Part shown: in pieces, positions 50,474-50,590 of the stretch
How the letters are laid out: every line of letters begins with the position of its first letter
Position numbering within the stretch: position 1 is the stretch's first letter
NCBI GenBank assembly: GCA_910588875.1
Contig: CAJURT010000029.1
Location: 1 to 50,590 of the forward strand
Direction: 5' to 3'
Length of the DNA stretch: 50,590 bases
Source of the DNA: an uncultured Lachnospiraceae bacterium
GTDB taxonomy: Bacteria; Bacillota; Clostridia; Lachnospirales; Lachnospiraceae
Translations under genes and position numbers: made by a program
The notes under the pieces: generated by a model
What the model was told of the DNA's origin: nothing
Databases searched by the model: none
What the model saw: the letters and a program-made list of their open reading frames with translations, nothing else

Positions 50474-50515
50474 ATGGAGAAGTCTTTACCTAATGATAAG
50501 GAATTAGAAATTTAA
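50474..50515 (+). CDS. Possible 13-residue peptide frame
   Basis: An ATG preceded by AAAGGA, about 50 bases after a promoter, opens a frame for MEKSLPNDKELEI and a stop. It may be a leader peptide, a truncated gene start or chance. Nothing further can be said within the window. Confidence 0.25.
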   Translation: MEKSLPNDKELEI

Positions 50516-50590
50516 ATTTATTATTACACTTTCCTAAATAAAAATTGATGGTAGTGGAATCCTTCAATATCGAATTTGGGAAGTTAAGAA

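Larger units (their letters stand above)
50259..50590 (+). other. AT-rich segment at the window end
   Basis: From about 50259 the sequence is strongly AT-rich, unlike the adjoining SEC-C pseudogene. Apart from the promoter and short frame listed below I find no gene; the segment may be the edge of an inserted element extending beyond the window. Confidence 0.5.

Noticed and set aside
1..50590. CRISPR arrays, intact insertion sequences or prophage genes
   Set aside because: I saw no regularly spaced direct repeats, no intact transposase and no phage structural gene in the window.

Overview
The window looks like a chromosomal segment of a Gram-positive gut Clostridium relative, most likely a Lachnospiraceae member. 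This is inferred from the YesM/YesN-type two-component pair, RbsA/RbsC-type sugar transporter genes, strong AGGAGG ribosome binding sites, a tRNA-Trp without encoded CCA, and the typical XPD-like helicase fused to a nuclease domain. Species cannot be assigned from the sequence alone.

Layout. (1) Positions 150-7486 form one tight + strand operon: a metallo-beta-lactamase-fold lactonase-like hydrolase, a sugar ABC ATPase, its permease, an AraC-type response regulator, a short histidine kinase with no extracellular sensor domain, and a second RbsA-like protein whose ATPase motifs are largely destroyed. No substrate-binding protein is present. (2) Positions 7527-16314 carry stand-alone housekeeping or accessory genes: a GNAT acetyltransferase, a MATE exporter, a convergent chemotaxis receptor, tRNA-Trp, an HPr-like protein lacking the catalytic histidine, the helicase and a LysR regulator. 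Two intergenic regions are rich in hairpins (11686-11980 and 16380-16910). (3) Positions 17034-47737 are a large surface polysaccharide locus, all on the + strand. It contains CDP-glycerol-type transferases, cytidylyltransferase fusions, LicD, several GT2 and GT32 glycosyltransferases, two RgpF-like proteins, a FkbM methyltransferase, a DUF115 protein, KdsB-KdsA-KdsD for CMP-Kdo, two SPASM-like radical SAM proteins, a glycyl radical enzyme with its activase, two xylose-isomerase-like proteins and a Wzy/O-antigen-ligase-like membrane protein. (4) Positions 47738-50590 hold a small HTH gene with a degenerate partner, a frameshifted and 5'-truncated SEC-C gene, and an AT-rich end segment.

The polysaccharide locus is a mosaic. 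About 20950-38400 is strikingly AT-rich, while both flanks are GC-rich like the rest of the window, so the centre looks like an exchanged serotype cassette. Thirteen proteins in the locus, on both sides of the composition boundaries, carry the same roughly 100-residue Rossmann-like module (a G-x-G-x-x-G strand-turn followed by a D-N-N-like motif, resembling the N-terminal domain of PglD). It is attached to quite different catalytic domains.

The strongest candidates for something undescribed are this shared module, the oxygen-sensitive radical enzymes (a glycyl radical enzyme with GCVEP and RVSGF motifs, its activase, and two radical SAM proteins) embedded in a polysaccharide locus, and a Kdo activation pathway in a Gram-positive setting. 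I infer a surface polymer containing Kdo and CDP-activated polyol phosphates, modified by anaerobic radical chemistry. No initiating phosphoglycosyltransferase, flippase or export ABC system is in the window, so the locus is incomplete here or relies on genes elsewhere.
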